A DNA stretch of 62,000 bases from Phoronis australis (lineage: Eukaryota > Phoronida > Phoronidae): the NCBI GenBank assembly GCA_002633005.1, contig NMRA01000089.1, forward strand, positions 669,895-731,894, in the 5' to 3' direction. The notes beneath the pieces are model-generated. The model ran no database searches. It was not told the DNA's origin and saw nothing but the letters and a program-made list of their open reading frames with translations. Shown here one piece after another: positions 58,609-62,000 of this stretch (positions within the stretch are counted from its first letter, which is position 1; each line of letters begins with the position of its first letter). Both the position numbers and the translations under genes were made by a program.

Positions 58609-59003
58609 CCTGGGCCCGGTCTCCAATCTTTTTACTCGAAATGGAACTCGAAATTAGGTTTGGCATTTTTGGGCGAACTCAAGATAAGTGTCTATTATTC
58701 TATGCTCCAGTACACAATAACTTACGTAGATAATTTATTGCCCTTAGTTCACAGTTTGTAAACCCAATATTAAAGCAATAAGTTAGAGTTTGAACTCGAA
58801 ATTTCGAGTTTTTACTCGAGTTTGTAGCACAAATATAAGAGTCTTCAAGGGCAAACTTGAACTAGAAACTCCTATGCATAAACTATAATGTATTCGAGCA
58901 GTCTGATAACCAATTATCTTAAGTTCGCACAAAAGGAGCAGAGAAATTGCCAAAAATAGTTTCGAGTTCCTTTGGAGTACAAAGATTAGAGACCGGGCCC
59001 TGG
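58609..59003. repeat. Foldback element, copy 3 (complete, 395 bp)
   Basis: This copy shows both ends: CCTGGGCCCGGTCTCCAATC on the left and its inverse GATTAGAGACCGGGCCCTGG on the right. The two halves pair over most of their length around a centre near 58805 with AACTCGAAATTTCGAGTTT. It is the best reference copy of the family seen at 1-272 and 11423-11825. There is no coding capacity and no certain target-site duplication. Confidence 0.8.
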
Positions 59004-60301
59004 TATTCCTAAACCTGCATTTCACCAACGTCCCTTAAAGGTCTGAAAGCCTATTTTTGTTAGACCAGGGAGCGGGGTTAGTAAAACTAGGTTTAAAGCA
59101 TTCAAGCCACCCAACTGAGTCGATCTGGATTAAGTGCTTCAATGATACCTTGATCATGTGGGTACAAGTGGCACACAGCAGTAGAACCAGTCCAGTAATT
59201 TGCAAAAAAGGTCTAAGCTTTTCTCACAAGGAAAAATGTTCATTGTTCCCAGAACTGCTCAGAGAAAAAGCCATTGTTTATAATCTGGATTACAAGACAA
59301 CTGTAATATCATTGTTTCAGTGCAGGTTTGAATGTTGTCTTAGGCCCCTTGCATGCAAAAATGTAGAAACTGGGAAGAGCAAGGGTTGTTAGCTTTTAGA
59401 GTCGGTATTTACTGCATTGCCTTTAACTCTCTGTGAGAGCACAGGACTAAGTGATTATTGTCAGTAAAAACACTTTCCAATGAGAAAAGAGATACAACTC
59501 CAGAGTACAGCGAGATAATGATGTCAAAAAATAAAAAGGATTTTTAGACCTTTATTTACACATCAAACAACTCTTAACAAAACCGTTTGAAAGTAATATT
59601 CTGTAATTAAGTTGTCAGTCATTATGGAGTTCAACATTGACTAAACAATCTACAAAAGTCATGTATGGGAAATAAACATGGCAAACTAGAAGCAACATGG
59701 TTATTATAGCCAATGAAAAATTAGATCTTAGACACGTGTTATACAACATGAAACTCACAATATTACAATGGAATGACCTCATAGCAATGTCACCACATTT
59801 TTTCAAATCTCCACTGTAACCTCAAGTGGACATGACAATATTCAGCTGCCACCATGCAAAGAACAGACCCAAACTTTAGGATGAAACAGCTGTGCCAAAT
59901 ACTTGACATAACAGTTTCATAATTTAACAATGTTGAAATCAGTATGACATACATAATACATCAATATTTTGATACATCAAGCAAACATAACAAGACTCGG
60001 ACGCAACTGCTTAATAAACTGACCAACAATCTAGCAGTCTATGGGCACAAATACTTAAAAGAACGGCCTACTTTCTGTAAGTAACACAACAATCTTCCAA
60101 TTTAACAGAGCAGTAAATCAGTGTGTCACACTCTAGCTTATATTACTAAAATCTTAATCAACGAGCTTAAAGACTTAAAAACTACTGGGTTTATTCAACA
60201 GACCAGTAGTCCATACATCAACTTTTCCTGCGCATGTGACTAATCTATTTTCAAGCACCAATGCCATTTTCAAATTCTTGCCTGGAAACAAAAATGCTGA
60301 T
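59004..60301 (-). other. Probable 3' untranslated region of a minus-strand gene
   Basis: No coding exon is recognised. TTTATT at 59551-59556 is AATAAA on the minus strand, about 750 bases after the stop codon at 60302, and is a fair candidate polyadenylation signal for the gene whose last exon is 60302-60456. Confidence 0.35.
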
Positions 60302-60456
60302 TCATTTGTAAGCCATGTCGGGATAATATTGTTTTATAATGTGAACGAGTTCTTTCACCGGTTCCATCGTTACCTCTCCTGTCTCCCACAAAACCTTCGC
60401 TTTCTTGCTTTTCCCCTTCCCCTGCACCTCCAGCACCTTTTTCACAGACCATAGTT
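60302..60456 (-). CDS. Terminal exon, chromo-like C-terminus
   Basis: The minus-strand exon begins after TTATTACAG and ends at a TGA (60304-60302). It is 155 bases: two bases finishing a codon, then 50 residues and the stop. It reads LWSVKKVLEVQGKGKSKK..., followed by KVLWETGEVTMEPVKELV, and ends in KQYYPDMAYK. The pattern of a basic linker, a V-L-W strand and a W/M-E-P turn resembles a chromo-type fold (WEP motif), but the call is only suggestive. It should be the last exon of a gene reaching right, possibly the one with the SGNH-like exon at 61885-61700, although the phases of the pieces in between could not be reconciled. Confidence 0.55.
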
Positions 60457-61699
60457 CTGTAATAAAATAAATTCAAAACATGTGATGAACAAGTGCAGTC
60501 AAAACCCACTGTGGGTGGAATTTTGTAGAGCCAAAAAACTTTAGTTAGTTGGAACCAGCTGGCCGTTACGCACCCGCGCTGTGGAATGAGTAACCTGGTG
60601 GCCTGTCATGGTTACAGCGGTGTCATTGTCAGTTTGACAGTGGCAAACCAATGTTTACATTGTTTATTGTCTGCTTTCATCTGAAAAGCTCCCCTAATCC
60701 AATAATTATGTTGTAAACAGCACACCCGAGGCTAACCAATATTCAAAAATACTATTTGCAAACGACTTTCAACAAATGTCGTAAGGCAGATGTGTTTTGT
60801 ATGAAATACTTTCACCAAAAAACTTTGAATGGAAAAGGTCAACTTTCAGAAAATTACTCTTAACTTCACCTGTTGATTCCTTTGCGTGACTGTAAGCTCT
60901 GATTAGCTTAACCACAGGATTGTGTAACAACACAAAAGGCGTGCTTGACAAGTTTAATCGAGTGTAACTCCAGATTAGATCATAATGGTGGAAATTCTTG
61001 ATTTTTGTACTCCACGAGAATGGTACGAAATGATTGTGAGTTCGTTCATAAACACTATTCACATATAAATGCAAACAAGCAAGATTGTCTTGTCAGGGTA
61101 TATGTCTACAGTCCGAAGGCTCTATAGTCCAACGTACTGCGCATCCAAAATGTCTGAATGGGGAATTAATAGCAAACATATTATTTAACCAGACTTATAA
61201 AAAACTCAATTGAAAACACATTTAATCGAGCCCTACTCTACCAAAACCGTCTTCAATAGATTTTTTTGAGATTGTGAGTCACAGACAATATTAAAATAGC
61301 TATTGGCTGGGTGATTTTTTGAGGTTGGTGTCAATAACTTGACCAGATATGAAATTTGACACTGACATCAGGCATTTAATCACAAACCACGAAACTAATA
61401 AGAAATGCACAAGTAAGTAGAATAAACATCTTTCAACTAAGACAAATGAAAATGCACATTTTTGCAAGATAAAATTAACCTTTCACTTTTTTGTAAAAAT
61501 TCAAAAAAGAGTAAAAACCCAACCCACGACAAAGTCAGTGACGAACTTTCCCACCTTAACAAACCCTTTACCTGCAAATTTTCTCACCCTCCTTTTCTTT
61601 CCACCTAGAAGCAAATAAAGAGAAAATGAAAGCAAATCGAAAGTCGATAACTTTTGGACCTATTTTCAAGAACACGACTTAATACATTCATCTACTTAC
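60457..61699. other. Presumed intron(s) of the minus-strand gene
   Basis: A 33-base minus-strand segment, 61607-61575, is bounded by TCTAG and GTAAAG and could be a micro-exon, but it does not give the phase needed by the terminal exon. The frame 61074-60769 is not recognisable. No other feature is seen. Confidence 0.3.
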
Positions 61700-61885
61700 T
61701 CATCCCCTGAGTGGTGGTAGAGACACAAATATGGCTCCATCAAACATTTCCCTGTTCTTGGCAATCCATGCGCCATGATCCCTTGCCCCGCCGTCGCCAT
61801 CGGTTGGTGTCGTTTTGCCACGTCATTCGTTCCCGCATGAACCACTACCGCGTCATAACTATCCGAGATATCGGTTTCTGCAACA
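61700..61885 (-). CDS. SGNH-hydrolase-like exon (gene runs off window)
   Basis: The minus-strand exon has a clear acceptor (TCTCTTTCAG, exon from 61885) and donor (GATGA|GTAAGT, exon to 61700). The frame reads SDSYDAVVVHAGTNDVAK, in which the HAGTND block matches block III of SGNH/GDSL hydrolases (VxxGxND). Halfway, a different frame becomes more protein-like (AWIAKNREMFDGAIF then SLPPLRG), as expected for the following SGNH strand. A one-base error or a real frameshift is therefore likely between about 61760 and 61800. The active-site serine and the final D-x-x-H would lie in other exons. Similar domains occur in invertebrate multi-copy genes. Confidence 0.5.
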
Positions 61886-62000
61886 CTGAAAGAGAAATCG
61901 CTTTCTTAAGCAACTCAAACTTCATGTGATTTTTTACTCCAGTAATAATAAAATGTTAATAATGATTACAATAGCAACACTGATTGTTAAAATTGGAATA

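Overview
The window is nuclear DNA from an animal, most likely a marine invertebrate. The two well-supported genes are split by many short exons with GT-AG introns, and the space between them is filled with decayed LINE, BEL/Pao, Gypsy-type gag, piggyBac, Harbinger and foldback elements. Protein similarity and repeat content fit an invertebrate deuterostome or lophotrochozoan, but the sequence does not fix the species. Nothing looks bacterial: I see no operons, no Shine-Dalgarno-led gene strings and no CRISPR array.

Layout. 1-9.3 kb: repeats and a decayed L1/Tx1-like reverse transcriptase, no intact gene. 9.3-22.4 kb (+): a complete 13-exon gene for the beta subunit of protein farnesyltransferase (FNTB), 416 residues, with every zinc and diphosphate ligand present. 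22.4-29.3 kb: intergenic, with several foldback (inverted-repeat) elements. 29.4-36.1 kb (+): a complete 7-exon short-chain dehydrogenase, closest to retinol dehydrogenase 13, 346 residues; its third intron hosts a 1,151-bp TTAA-flanked piggyBac-like element. 38-47 kb (-): four decayed gene or transposon fragments, namely a family fragment of unknown role, a Gypsy-type gag, a DDE_Tnp_4 transposase with an internal duplication, and a fragment of a widespread invertebrate family that looks like an undescribed RNase H-fold enzyme. 47.9-49.6 kb: a tandem array of about 110-bp units. 50.5-51.1 kb (-): two exons of a SWIM zinc-finger gene. 52.7-56.1 kb (-): a decayed BEL/Pao retrotransposon. 56.5-57.2 kb: a Harbinger transposase pseudogene facing a broken THAP-type zinc finger. 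60.3-61.9 kb (-): the 3' end of a gene with an SGNH-hydrolase-like exon and a chromo-like terminal exon.

Assembly quality matters here. At three of the four N gaps (10282, 18549, 52045-52280) the same sequence lies on both sides with allele-like differences. These look like contig ends that were placed next to each other instead of being merged, and they create a false second copy of FNTB exon 9 and of part of the BEL element and SWIM gene.

The two complete genes do not share a pathway. FNTB prenylates CaaX proteins; the dehydrogenase reduces or oxidises retinoid-like or other lipophilic substrates at a membrane. Their closeness looks incidental. Most of the remaining sequence is explained by transposition and decay.
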